45,613 bases of DNA from Anaerolineaceae bacterium (GCA_003446605.1 DMDF01000166.1:1-45613), one strand, 5' to 3'; shown: positions 17,841 to 26,197, counted from the first letter of the stretch. The notes: generated from the letters alone by a model not told the origin. Numbers and translations are program-made.

Positions 17841-17887
17841 TTGACTGGGGGTTGATATTATGCTAATATAATGATATAACATTATAT
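17841..17887 (+). promoter_or_regulatory. Promoter and palindromic operator of the mannoside PTS operon
   Basis: Two overlapping sigma70-type promoters can be read: TTGACT (17841-17846) with 17 bases to TAATAT (17864-17869), and TTGATA (17852-17857) with 17 bases to TATAAC (17875-17880). A perfect inverted repeat, ATATAATG (17866-17873) and CATTATAT (17880-17887) with a 6-base spacer, covers both -10 elements. It is a good candidate operator for the GntR regulator at the end of the operon. The start codon is 33 bases downstream. Confidence 0.6.
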
Positions 17888-17920
17888 ATTACAATTTGAT
17901 CTGACAGAGGTAGTTAATTC

Positions 17921-19714
17921 ATGGGTTATCTTATAAATCCTGTAAGGTTCGATGATCGAGACGCTGTGAATTCAATCTCCGGTCTACCTTACTCCAGTGA
18001 TTCAATACTCCAAGGAAAAAACAAAATTGTGGAATTGATCAGTTCTCAATTTCATAAGGGATTGCTCGTTGTTGATGGATACCTAACGGCGAATATGGAA
18101 GAAATTGCTACGCTGTTATTTTCCAAATGTGAAGCAGATTCTATAATAGACGTCAAAGCGTTCTATAAAACGAATGATGAAATAGAAGCCCTGATTTCTG
18201 ATTGCCTACCAGAAAACAGAGATATTGATCCGGAATTAATTTATGGAAGGTTATTCTCTGGTAGCATCCAGGATTTCCTTGACCCAATTAAAGTAAAAGA
18301 CTTTATTAGTACCTTAAAACCAGACGAAAAGACAATTGTCTACGGTCACGGCTGTCTTTGTGACCATTTTGCTGAAATTGCGAACAAAACGATTTATATC
18401 GACGTCACTCCAAGAGATACTGCTTTTTGTGTAAATGAAAAAAGATATACGAATATTGGCAATGATCAGGAACTTGATTTCGATGCCATGGCTCGCAGGA
18501 CATATTTCGTTGATGTGGAGATCGCAACGAAATTAAGACGCGATGTGATTACAAGAAATCTAATTAATTACTATATTCTCGAAAATTATCAAGGACAGTT
18601 TACATATATCAATCCTTCGTTTTTGCAAACTCTTCTTCAAGAGGTCACCAAGCGTCCATTCAGACCGAAACCGGTATATATTGATGGCGTATGGGGCGGG
18701 CAATTTATAAAAAAACTTCGGAACATCCCTGATGAAGTTGCGGATAAGATTGCATGGTCATTTGAATTAATTGCAACGGAAGCTAGTGTAGCTTTCGACA
18801 TAAACTCACATTACCTGGATATCCCTTTTCTCACCATGATGGATGCTGTTGGGAAACAGATGATTGGAGAGGATCTGTATTCTCGTTTTAACGGATACTT
18901 TCCCATCCGGTTTAATTATGATGATACATGGCATAGTAATGGAAATATGTCCATTCAATGCCATCCAACGGATACACTTGCGCGAAATTTGCATGGGGAT
19001 TATGCTGGTCAGTGCGAAGCGTACTATGTTGTAAATACCGGGCATGACGCAAAAACCTATTGTGGTTTTAGATCTGATGCTGATGGCAGGGAATTTTTAC
19101 AGCTTTGTATGCAATCCGAATTGTCGGGTCAAATGATTCCTTATAGAGACTACATTAATGCACTTGAATCAAAACCCGGTTTGCAGGTGTTTATACCAGC
19201 AGGTACTGTGCATGGATCAGGAAGAAATCAGGTTGTTTTAGAATTGGGAAGCCTGACAATAAATGCATATACCTACAAGATATATGACTATATTAGAAAA
19301 GATGACAATGGAAAGCTGCGACCCATTCATACAAAACTTGCAGAAAAATCATTGGATTTTGACAGGGATGAGAAATGGGTCAGAGAAAACGTAGCTTTTG
19401 ATCCGATTTTAGTGGATGCTCAAGAAGAGTATCAGGAATTTCTGGTTGGACGTAACGATCTGATGTACTTTGAAACGTATAAAGTAAACTTGCGTACAGA
19501 TGGATCGTATCTTGGTCGCAACCAGAATGGTTTTAGTGTCATTACAATAGTGGATGGTGAAGAAGTAGAAATCAGTTCCAAAGAAAATCCAGATTACCGA
19601 TATACAGCAAAATATCTCGATGTAGTTGTTATCCCTGCAGGAGTCAAAGAATTCATTGTAAAGGCAAAAGGCAGACAACCGGTAGTACTGCATAAAGCAG
19701 TTATGCGTCAATAA
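17921..19714 (+). CDS. manA: Class I mannose-6-phosphate isomerase with long N-terminal extension
   Basis: Zinc-dependent cytosolic enzyme interconverting mannose-6-phosphate and fructose-6-phosphate. The cupin core occupies roughly residues 245-597: KPVYIDGVWGGQFI, the metal-binding MSIQCHPTD, EAYYVVNTG, and VFIPAGTVHGSGRNQVVLELGS. At 597 aa it is far longer than the usual 300-400 aa. The first ~235 residues (GLLVVDGYLTANMEE, IVYGHGCLCDHF, YIDVTPRDTAFCV) look like a separate domain, possibly a degenerate P-loop kinase-like fold, without a clear Walker A. A GAGGT ribosome site precedes ATG 17921. It is the first gene of the operon and would convert the mannose-6-phosphate released by the next gene product. 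Confidence 0.85.
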   Translation: MGYLINPVRFDDRDAVNSISGLPYSSDSILQGKNKIVELISSQFHKGLLVVDGYLTANMEEIATLLFSKCEADSIIDVKAFYKTNDEIEALISDCLPENRDIDPELIYGRLFSGSIQDFLDPIKVKDFISTLKPDEKTIVYGHGCLCDHFAEIANKTIYIDVTPRDTAFCVNEKRYTNIGNDQELDFDAMARRTYFVDVEIATKLRRDVITRNLINYYILENYQGQFTYINPSFLQTLLQEVTKRPFRPKPVYIDGVWGGQFIKKLRNIPDEVADKIAWSFELIATEASVAFDINSHYLDIPFLTMMDAVGKQMIGEDLYSRFNGYFPIRFNYDDTWHSNGNMSIQCHPTDTLARNLHGDYAGQCEAYYVVNTGHDAKTYCGFRSDADGREFLQLCMQSELSGQMIPYRDYINALESKPGLQVFIPAGTVHGSGRNQVVLELGSLTINAYTYKIYDYIRKDDNGKLRPIHTKLAEKSLDFDRDEKWVRENVAFDPILVDAQEEYQEFLVGRNDLMYFETYKVNLRTDGSYLGRNQNGFSVITIVDGEEVEISSKENPDYRYTAKYLDVVVIPAGVKEFIVKAKGRQPVVLHKAVMRQ

Positions 19715-19727
19715 ACGGAGTTGAATT

Positions 19728-22421
19728 GTGAAAAATAAAGTCATCGCACATTGCATTCACCATACTCACTGGGACCCATTCTGGTATTTCACGTCACAGG
19801 ATTCAATGGTTGTTTTTTCTTACAATGTCAAGGAGATGCTGCGTGCATTTGACAATGATGAAATTAAAGATTTTTTCCTTGATGGACAAACCGCAGCGAT
19901 CGATGAGTATGTAGATATCCATCCTGAAGATGAAGAAAAGATTCGGCAGTTGGTTGAAAAAGACAAGCTCATCATTGGACCATTTGTCTCTCAGCTTGAT
20001 CCTTTTATTTGTAGTGGGGAATCAGTAATAAATAATTTGCGTTTGGGTATTAAGCATGCGAACAATCTTGGCAAGGCATCTTTAATTGCCTATCTGGCGG
20101 ATCCTTTTGGACAATCTATTGATTTTCCTAAAATCTTCGCACAATTTGGAATACACGATTTCGTTTTTACACGGGGGGTTGGGGATATTTACGATCTTGG
20201 CAATGAGTTTTACCTTGAGTCAAATGACGGCAGCCAAGTGCTGTGCCATACTCTGCTGGCAGGTTATGGCTATGGTACCTATGCATTTATGAGTAAAACC
20301 TTGTTCACCACACAAGCTGAGGATTACAACAAGATCAATGTTGATAAACTCATCGAGCGATTGTTGGAAAGGTCTACATTACCCAATGAATTTGTCTTTC
20401 CATTAGGTTTCGATCAGAACCCGATTATGCTCCATATTCCGGAATTAATTTCTTATTACAACCAAAAATATCCCGATGTGGAATTCCGTTATACCAATTG
20501 GGAGGAATATTTAACCAGGGTTCGTGAGCATGGCAAAGGAATTAAAACATTTCGATCTGAGTTGACCTCACCTCAGTATCACCGGCTTCATTTATCAGGC
20601 ATGAATTCGGCGCGGGCAGATATAAAGACCATCTTGGATAAAGCCGAGAGGTCATTGACGTATGAGACGCAACCCTTGATGGCGATGCTCGATTCTTTAG
20701 GTATACCCTATGATCAGGGCATTATTGATAAAGCTTGGTACACATTAGTTAACTCTCAAACTCATGCATCTGCAACCCATGGGGATGTTACCAACCGCTG
20801 GGTAAAAGAAAATGGATTGGCTGCTCTGAATTATTCAGAGGCATCAAAGATCTACTTGATGCGCCTGATGGCAGCCTCATTGCCAGATTTTCCTTTGGGA
20901 ACCATGCCGTTGGTTGTCTTTAATACCATCCCATGGAAACGGAATATTGTTGCAAGGATGACTGTTGTATCCACTCACCCCGGCTTTCAGCTGCTGGATA
21001 AAGATGTACCCGTTGAATACTCGATCTTGAAACAGGAAAAAATCTACGGTGGCGTCATGCGCAAAGATGTAAGCCTTATGAACGAAGATAAATGGTTTTT
21101 CAAGACCGACATAATAGCGAATGTTGGTCCATTCGATGGCATTTCCTATAAAACCTTTACCATCAAAGAAACAGACAATAGTATGGCTGTTCCAGTCAGT
21201 TCAAGCAACGCAACTCGTTCTATCTACAATGAACGTTATAGTATCGAATACACCTCTAATGGCATACATATCACCGACAAGAAACTAGGGAATACTTTTA
21301 AGAACATACTATTCTTGCAGGATGGGGGGGATGAAGGTGACAGCTATGATTATTCCTATCCAGACAAAGAAAAGGAAATGATAATTATTGACCAATTCTG
21401 CAATGCTGAGGCGGAATGCATACAAACGCCAGATTATGCGGCTATGCATATAAAAGGCGAAATTCTTATCCCTGAATCGTTGGAAGCGCGAACCGAGCGC
21501 CGGGCGGATTCACCCCTGCAATATGAGATCGTCCTGGAGCTGAACTCATCATCACAAATCATACGAATCTATGGCTCTATTCTCAACCAGGCTAAGGATC
21601 ACCGGACCAGGTTGGGGATACGGACTGGTCTTAAAAATCAATATTCATATGCGGGAACGCAGTTTGGCTATGTGAAACGCGCTTGTGATCCTATCGAAAT
21701 GAAGGAATGGCGACAGAAGGGATATTTCGAAGAACCATGCAGCACCAGACCATTGTTGAATCATGTTTCTGCAGTGGGGAAAGAGTATACCCTGACAGTA
21801 TATACACGCAGTCTTAAAGAATATGATTTCACGGATGACGGTTTTTCAAATATCCAAGTGACCTTGTTCCGATCGGTGGGATTTGTTGGACTTCCTGATT
21901 TGAATAGACGACCGGGAAGACCGAGTGGACTTGCAAATAAGATAATTTCGGCACCCGAGCATCAAATGCTTGGTGCAAATACCTTTGACATTGGTATAAG
22001 TTTTTACACTAATTTTGATGGTAACCAGATCATGCGTGACTATGCTGAATTTGCTGTGGGATCAATGTGTTACCAAAATCAGGATATTGATAAGACAATC
22101 TATCCCATTTCATATTTCCCGATCAATCCGTTGCGTGTTGATTTACCCCTTGAGTATAAATTCCTTGAACTTGGATCTTTTACGGGTAGTTATGGGACAG
22201 TAAAGAAAGCGGAAAAAGAGAATGGTTATATTCTACAGATTTTCAATAGTGAACAAAATTTGGTTGAAGGAGGTGAAGTGAAAATTGGTTTCGATTGCAG
22301 CCGCATCATCCATATCGATCTTATGGAACAGGAAATTCAACCTGCGTATCAGAATCCAGTCACATTAAAACATGGAGAATTGAAAAATTTGTTACTACTG
22401 ATTGACGAAGAGGAAGCATAA
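19728..22421 (+). CDS. mngB: GH38 alpha-mannosidase, MngB-like
   Basis: Cytosolic glycoside hydrolase family 38 enzyme of 897 aa, close in size to E. coli MngB (about 880 aa). It has no signal peptide. The zinc-site motif HTHWD is at residues 12-16, the likely nucleophile is D125 in LIAYLADPFGQS, and the NSQTHASATHG segment near residue 345 fits the family's later zinc/substrate-binding region. The long C-terminal part is the beta-sandwich domain of GH38. GTG at 19728 is the start, with GGAG just upstream. The ATG of PTS IIB follows the stop codon directly, so translation is coupled. With PTS import, the expected substrate is a phosphorylated mannoside such as 6-phospho-mannosyl-glycerate; this is inferred from the mng system. 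Confidence 0.88.
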   Translation: MKNKVIAHCIHHTHWDPFWYFTSQDSMVVFSYNVKEMLRAFDNDEIKDFFLDGQTAAIDEYVDIHPEDEEKIRQLVEKDKLIIGPFVSQLDPFICSGESVINNLRLGIKHANNLGKASLIAYLADPFGQSIDFPKIFAQFGIHDFVFTRGVGDIYDLGNEFYLESNDGSQVLCHTLLAGYGYGTYAFMSKTLFTTQAEDYNKINVDKLIERLLERSTLPNEFVFPLGFDQNPIMLHIPELISYYNQKYPDVEFRYTNWEEYLTRVREHGKGIKTFRSELTSPQYHRLHLSGMNSARADIKTILDKAERSLTYETQPLMAMLDSLGIPYDQGIIDKAWYTLVNSQTHASATHGDVTNRWVKENGLAALNYSEASKIYLMRLMAASLPDFPLGTMPLVVFNTIPWKRNIVARMTVVSTHPGFQLLDKDVPVEYSILKQEKIYGGVMRKDVSLMNEDKWFFKTDIIANVGPFDGISYKTFTIKETDNSMAVPVSSSNATRSIYNERYSIEYTSNGIHITDKKLGNTFKNILFLQDGGDEGDSYDYSYPDKEKEMIIIDQFCNAEAECIQTPDYAAMHIKGEILIPESLEARTERRADSPLQYEIVLELNSSSQIIRIYGSILNQAKDHRTRLGIRTGLKNQYSYAGTQFGYVKRACDPIEMKEWRQKGYFEEPCSTRPLLNHVSAVGKEYTLTVYTRSLKEYDFTDDGFSNIQVTLFRSVGFVGLPDLNRRPGRPSGLANKIISAPEHQMLGANTFDIGISFYTNFDGNQIMRDYAEFAVGSMCYQNQDIDKTIYPISYFPINPLRVDLPLEYKFLELGSFTGSYGTVKKAEKENGYILQIFNSEQNLVEGGEVKIGFDCSRIIHIDLMEQEIQPAYQNPVTLKHGELKNLLLLIDEEEA

Positions 22422-22739
22422 ATGAAAACAATTGTTGCTGTTGCATCGTGCCCGGCTGGTATTGCGCATACATACCTTGCAGCAGAAAGCCTTGAGAAGG
22501 TCGGGAAGAAACATGGCTACGTGGTTAAGGTTGAAACTGATGGCGCTGGGGGTGTCATGAACAGATTAACCAAAGAAGATATCACGGAAGCTGTGGCTGT
22601 AATTGTCGCTGCAGATACCACTGTACCTATGGAACGGTTTCGTGGCAAACCTGTTCTCAGTATCTCAACAGGTGATGCTATTCGCAGCGCTGAGAAATGT
22701 TTCCAACTCATTGAAGAAGGAAAAGTCGAAATTTACTAA
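22422..22739 (+). CDS. PTS fructose/mannoside-type IIB component
   Basis: Cytosolic phosphocarrier of 105 aa of the Fru-family IIB type. The phosphorylated Cys is C10 in the motif ASCPAGIAHTYLA, which is diagnostic. The rest (VVKVETDGAGG, IVAADTTVPMERF) matches the family. It passes phosphate from IIA to the incoming sugar in IIC. The start codon directly follows the alpha-mannosidase stop. In E. coli MngA and FruA the B domain is fused to C; here it is a separate protein, which is also common. No EI or HPr gene is in the window, so these must be encoded elsewhere for the system to work. Confidence 0.93.
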   Translation: MKTIVAVASCPAGIAHTYLAAESLEKVGKKHGYVVKVETDGAGGVMNRLTKEDITEAVAVIVAADTTVPMERFRGKPVLSISTGDAIRSAEKCFQLIEEGKVEIY

Positions 22740-22756
22740 ATCTACTGGAGGTAAAT

Positions 22757-23815
22757 ATGAAAAGCAAGAGTACTGTTTATCGTGACTTAATGTCGGGAGT
22801 GTCTCACTTCATCCCATTTGTGGTTGCGGGTGGTGTGCTCATCTCCTTTGCATTTTTGTTTGATGCCGGTAATGCAAGCGCAGCTAGCTTTGGCGCCACC
22901 AACCCGGTTTCTGCCTGGTTATTAAATATTGGTAGTATTGCGATGGGATTGATGTTGCCTATCCTTGCTGGGTACATTGCATTCTCCATTGCAGATCGCC
23001 CTGGTCTTCTCGCCGGTATGGTCGCAGGCATGCTTGCCAAGGACGGTGGTTCTGGTTTTCTGGGAGCGATTGTTGGTGGTTTTGCTGCGGGTTACTTGAT
23101 TAAATTTCTAAAAAATGCTACGAAAGGGCTGCCAAGATCATTTGAGGGCGCGAAAACACTTATCATTTTCCCAGTTGTTGGGGTTATGCTGACTGGGCTG
23201 GTAATGGTAGCAGTCAACTTTGTGGTTGGTCCAATCAACATAGTTCTTAATAATTTCCTTCAAAATTTGAGTGAGGGCAGTGCGATTATTTTAGGCGCAG
23301 TACTCGGCGCCATGCTGGCTTTAGATATGGGTGGTCCGGTCAATAAAGTTGCCTACTTATTCTCCGTAGCTTCATTGACCAGTGAAGCGGGTACTACCAT
23401 CCCCTCTATTGCGATGGCTGCCGCTGGCTGTTCTGGCATGACGGTCAGTACAAGCTGTGCTCTGGCAACGGTTTTGTTCCCCAAGAAATTCTCGCAGCAG
23501 CTCAAGGACTCGGGGAAAGCTGCCTGGATCATGGGATTGAGCTATATTGCCGAAGGTGCAATCCCGTTTGCGATTGAGCATCCAAAAGAGGTAATTCCTT
23601 CTATTGTTACAGGAGCAGCAGTCGCAGGGGCATTATCTGGTTTGTTTAGACTCACGCTAACCGCGCCTATTGGTGGAGTTTTTACTTTACCTCTAACTAA
23701 CAACGTATTACTATATTTACTCTGCTTCGTCATTGGAACTTTGGTTTCTGCTTTCATGATGGGTGCTCTATTGAAAGATCATGTTGAAGTGGAAGAAGCT
23801 GAATTTGCTGATTGA
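22757..23815 (+). CDS. PTS fructose/mannoside-type IIC permease
   Basis: Integral membrane component of 352 aa with about nine hydrophobic segments. The N-terminal VSHFIPFVVAGGVLISFAF, the ADRPGLLAGMVAG segment, and LALDMGGPVNKVAYLF (the conserved GGPxNK loop) are typical of PTS_EIIC Fru-family proteins. GLSYIAEGAIPFAIEHP closes the substrate-binding region. A GGAGG site precedes ATG 22757. It is translated from the same message as IIB, 17 bases upstream. The sugar is not readable from sequence, but the neighbouring GH38 and mannose-6-phosphate isomerase point to an alpha-mannoside. Confidence 0.93.
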   Translation: MKSKSTVYRDLMSGVSHFIPFVVAGGVLISFAFLFDAGNASAASFGATNPVSAWLLNIGSIAMGLMLPILAGYIAFSIADRPGLLAGMVAGMLAKDGGSGFLGAIVGGFAAGYLIKFLKNATKGLPRSFEGAKTLIIFPVVGVMLTGLVMVAVNFVVGPINIVLNNFLQNLSEGSAIILGAVLGAMLALDMGGPVNKVAYLFSVASLTSEAGTTIPSIAMAAAGCSGMTVSTSCALATVLFPKKFSQQLKDSGKAAWIMGLSYIAEGAIPFAIEHPKEVIPSIVTGAAVAGALSGLFRLTLTAPIGGVFTLPLTNNVLLYLLCFVIGTLVSAFMMGALLKDHVEVEEAEFAD

Positions 23816-23838
23816 TAAGTTTTATTTGTAGATCGACA

Positions 23839-23893
23839 GTGGCTCCCACTCCAAATATAAATGGAATAAAAGGGAGAAAGAAGTGGGAGCCAC
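23839..23893 (+). promoter_or_regulatory. Long inverted repeat between IIC and IIA genes
   Basis: A perfect 12-bp inverted repeat (gtggctcccact at 23839-23850, agtgggagccac at 23882-23893) flanks a 31-base purine-rich loop. There is no T-run, so it is unlikely to be a complete terminator. It would form a stable stem in the mRNA 24 bases after the IIC stop and could set relative levels of the membrane and soluble PTS parts, or be an RNase-processing site. Confidence 0.5.
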
Positions 23894-23945
23894 CTGGTAC
23901 TCAGTATTATAAATAGTCTTTTAAAAAACTTACAGATGGATCAAG

Positions 23946-24380
23946 ATGGAACTACTGAATGAATCGTTAATGGCTCTTGATATTGATTTACCTTCAAAGC
24001 TATCTGTGATTGAGAAAATTGCAGATATTCTTGAAAAACCGGGTAGAGTAATAGATCGGCAGCAATACATCAAAGATGTGGTTGAACGCGAAGAAATCAT
24101 CTCAACCTATGTTGGTGACTTGATCGCGATTCCACACGCCAGATCGTGCGCGGTTACCTATGCTTCTCTTGTTTATCTCAGGCTGAATAAACCAGTTGAT
24201 TGGAATTCTTCTGAAAAAGCACAATATATTTTTGGAATTGCTGTTCCTGCCGATAATATTGGGAATTCCCATCTCACCATTCTCTCTTCTATAGCGAGGA
24301 AATTGCTTGATGATAAAATAAGAGCAACGTTTTTTAACTCTAATTCAAAAGGGGCTATCATAGCTGCATTGCTTAGTTGA
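23946..24380 (+). CDS. PTS fructose/mannitol-type IIA component
   Basis: Cytosolic phosphocarrier of 144 aa. The active-site His is H64 in LIAIPHARS, the typical IIA-Fru/Mtl/Ntr motif. The N-terminal DRQQYIKDVVEREE and the C-terminal NSHLTILSSIARKL match the family. It accepts phosphate from HPr and passes it to IIB C10. It is on the same strand as IIC, separated by the inverted repeat at 23839-23893, and the GntR gene starts 4 bases after its stop. Confidence 0.9.
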   Translation: MELLNESLMALDIDLPSKLSVIEKIADILEKPGRVIDRQQYIKDVVEREEIISTYVGDLIAIPHARSCAVTYASLVYLRLNKPVDWNSSEKAQYIFGIAVPADNIGNSHLTILSSIARKLLDDKIRATFFNSNSKGAIIAALLS

Positions 24381-24383
24381 GGA

Positions 24384-25160
24384 ATGCGGCGGGGAGATAT
24401 ATTATTAAAGCGTATGGTAAAACGAGATAGCTATAATAAAAGTGATTTAGAAAAAAAACTTCCAAAATATCGACAAGTAGAAGAAGACCTCAAGTATAGA
24501 ATTTTGTTGGGTGAATGGAAACCTGGGGATAGACTTCTATCTGAAGAGGAATTCTGCAAAGTATACAATGTTAGTCGAATTACCATCAAGAGAGCGATAT
24601 CAGAATTGGAATTAGCGGGCTACCTTTATCAGATTAGTGGGAAAGGTACTTTCGTTAAAAATTATCAGGAAGAGACACAAGAAAATAATTCTGTCGTGAA
24701 AAGCTTTACAAATGAAATGCGGGAACGCGGCATGAATGCAATCACCGTGAGCGTCACTCTCGATTTGGTCCCAGCAGATCGTTCATTTGCTGGTTTGTTA
24801 AACATCAATCAAGGGGCAAAGATCATCCAGCTGAAAAGGGTTAGAGCAGTCAATGATGGCGATATCATTGCTTATTCAATTAATTCTTTCCCATATTCGG
24901 AACGACTTTCAACCGATCCGAAAGATTATCAGAACTCATTCTACGATTATCTTGCTACATTCGGTATTATTCTGACATCTACAAAGGAATACCTCGAAGC
25001 GATGTTGCCTACCCCATTTGTAGCTGAAAAGTTGCAGATTCCACAATCAGAGCCAGTCTTAAAGTTTGTCAGGGTCAGCCACAATTCTGACTACAGTTTC
25101 AGCGAGCATAATCTCTGTTACTATATTGGAAGCAAGTATCGCTTCTATGTGAATACCTAG
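24384..25160 (+). CDS. GntR-family (HutC/UTRA) transcriptional regulator
   Basis: DNA-binding regulator of up to 258 aa. The winged helix (about 27-95) reads KYRQVEEDLKYRILLGEWKPGDRLLSEEEFCKVYNVSRIT in two overlapping GntR motifs, followed by the wing GKGTFVKN. Residues about 105-255 are a UTRA ligand-binding domain. The start is uncertain: ATG 24384 is nearly overlapped by the IIA stop region, and ATG 24414 gives a more usual length of 248 aa. In E. coli MngR is also a GntR-family repressor of the mannosyl-glycerate genes. By position it probably controls this operon through the palindrome at 17866-17887, with a phosphorylated mannoside as effector. Confidence 0.88.
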   Translation: MRRGDILLKRMVKRDSYNKSDLEKKLPKYRQVEEDLKYRILLGEWKPGDRLLSEEEFCKVYNVSRITIKRAISELELAGYLYQISGKGTFVKNYQEETQENNSVVKSFTNEMRERGMNAITVSVTLDLVPADRSFAGLLNINQGAKIIQLKRVRAVNDGDIIAYSINSFPYSERLSTDPKDYQNSFYDYLATFGIILTSTKEYLEAMLPTPFVAEKLQIPQSEPVLKFVRVSHNSDYSFSEHNLCYYIGSKYRFYVNT

Positions 25161-25328
25161 CTTGTTGTAGGAAATACCCCGTTCATTTTTAAATTAGATA
25201 AACCAAATTATCTTTATCTGGTGGAACTGTTCTTTTCGTTGTAAAGAGAGCAGTTTTAGAAGTCGAAATCTTCTCACTGCTTAAACATAACGGAACATTA
25301 CGGAGGGGGAGGCAGCCAGAAAAGCTTT
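25161..25328. other. Intergenic region after the PTS operon
   Basis: No gene or clear hairpin recognised. It leads into the duplicated fragment that starts at 25329. Confidence 0.4.
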
Positions 25329-25460
25329 GGTCACTTCCATTTCTCGAATGGTTACGCTGGGGGTTCAGCGGAATGGGGCGGCGGGTTGCGCCTAAGCATA
25401 CTAGCACTGCCTGGCGCTCCGACCGGCGATTCTCGTTCTTCTTGTCCTCCCGAGCGCAGC
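25329..25460 (-). pseudogene. Degraded duplicate fragment of the TPR-protein gene
   Basis: Two blocks match the gene at 15824-17485 on the same strand. Positions 25329-25363 are identical to 16871-16905 (encoding SVTIREMEVT). Positions 25394-25460 match 17037-17103 at most bases (encoding CAREDKKNE-RRSERQAV). The 130 or so bases between the blocks in the parent are reduced to about 30 here, and the reading frame is lost. This is a remnant of a second copy, not a gene. Confidence 0.8.
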
Positions 25461-25703
25461 AGAGCATCTTCTCACCATATCAAACCAATCACCTAGCCAT
25501 CCACCCCAAACCTCTGCACCCTGTCAACCTGAGTGCACACACAGGATCTTACAGGACATAATCACCCATCGTCTGACTTGGAGCTCATGCCTCGATCGAA
25601 ACTACCCAACAAACTGTCTGCCTATAAACCTTACAAGCCATCGCCAATACCTCAGGAAAAGTGAGAAATCTCCACCATAGGTCAATTAAAAACCTATTTT
25701 AAC
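25461..25703. other. Intergenic region before perR, nothing recognised
   Basis: C- and A-rich sequence with no coding remnant I can identify. It ends at the perR promoter. Confidence 0.4.
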
Positions 25704-25740
25704 TTGACTTTTTCGAGAATCTAATTTATAATAATTATAA
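25704..25740 (+). promoter_or_regulatory. perR promoter with a perfect Per box
   Basis: TTGACT (25704-25709) and TATAAT (25727-25732) are spaced by exactly 17 bases. A perfect 7-1-7 palindrome, TTATAATAATTATAA (25726-25740), lies over the -10 element. It equals the consensus Per box TTATAATnATTATAA known from B. subtilis PerR. The regulator would therefore block its own promoter. The leader is short (about 22 bases to the ATG) and lacks a ribosome site. Confidence 0.85.
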
Positions 25741-25762
25741 ATAAAGAATAATTCTAATAAAA

Positions 25763-26197
25763 ATGCAAAATATTGACGAACTTATCGAAGAGGCTCAGAA
25801 ACAGGGTTATAAAATTACTCCGCAGCGCCGTGAGATATTTAAGATTCTTGTGAATAATGACAGCCATCCCAAAGCCGAGGATATTTATAACATCTTGAAA
25901 GACAGGATGCCGGATGTTTCATTGGCGACGGTTTATAACACCTTGAATATGCTGAAGGAATTAGGCATGATCGATGCGATTGCTCTCTTTGAAGACGACT
26001 CCGTTCGATATGATCCAACCACCAAAGCTCATGATCACTTGTACTGTCTGCATTGCAATCGCATCGTGGATGTTGAAAAAGATCAGGATGATTTGGGCTT
26101 CACCGAAAAGGAAATTTCAGGTTTTCAGATTGTCAAACGACAGGTTACATATTATGGATACTGTCCGGAGTGTCGGGATATATTGAAAACAACTTGA
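25763..26197 (+). CDS. perR: Peroxide-responsive repressor PerR (Fur family)
   Basis: Cytosolic metal-dependent repressor of 144 aa. The winged helix has the typical TPQRREIFKILV and SLATVYNTLNMLKELG. The structural zinc site is formed by C95, C98, C134 and C137. The regulatory metal ligands line up with B. subtilis PerR: H35, D84, H90, H92 and D103, the last being the Asp that distinguishes PerR from Fur and gives iron-dependent peroxide sensing. No ribosome site precedes ATG 25763. The perfect Per box in its promoter and the peroxiredoxin downstream strongly support PerR over Fur or Zur. Confidence 0.92.
   Translation: MQNIDELIEEAQKQGYKITPQRREIFKILVNNDSHPKAEDIYNILKDRMPDVSLATVYNTLNMLKELGMIDAIALFEDDSVRYDPTTKAHDHLYCLHCNRIVDVEKDQDDLGFTEKEISGFQIVKRQVTYYGYCPECRDILKTT

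Noticed and set aside
25189..25467. Small minus-strand gene of 92 codons
   Set aside because: The frame arises from the degraded duplicate of the TPR gene joined to unrelated sequence; no ribosome site, and the parent's frame is not preserved.
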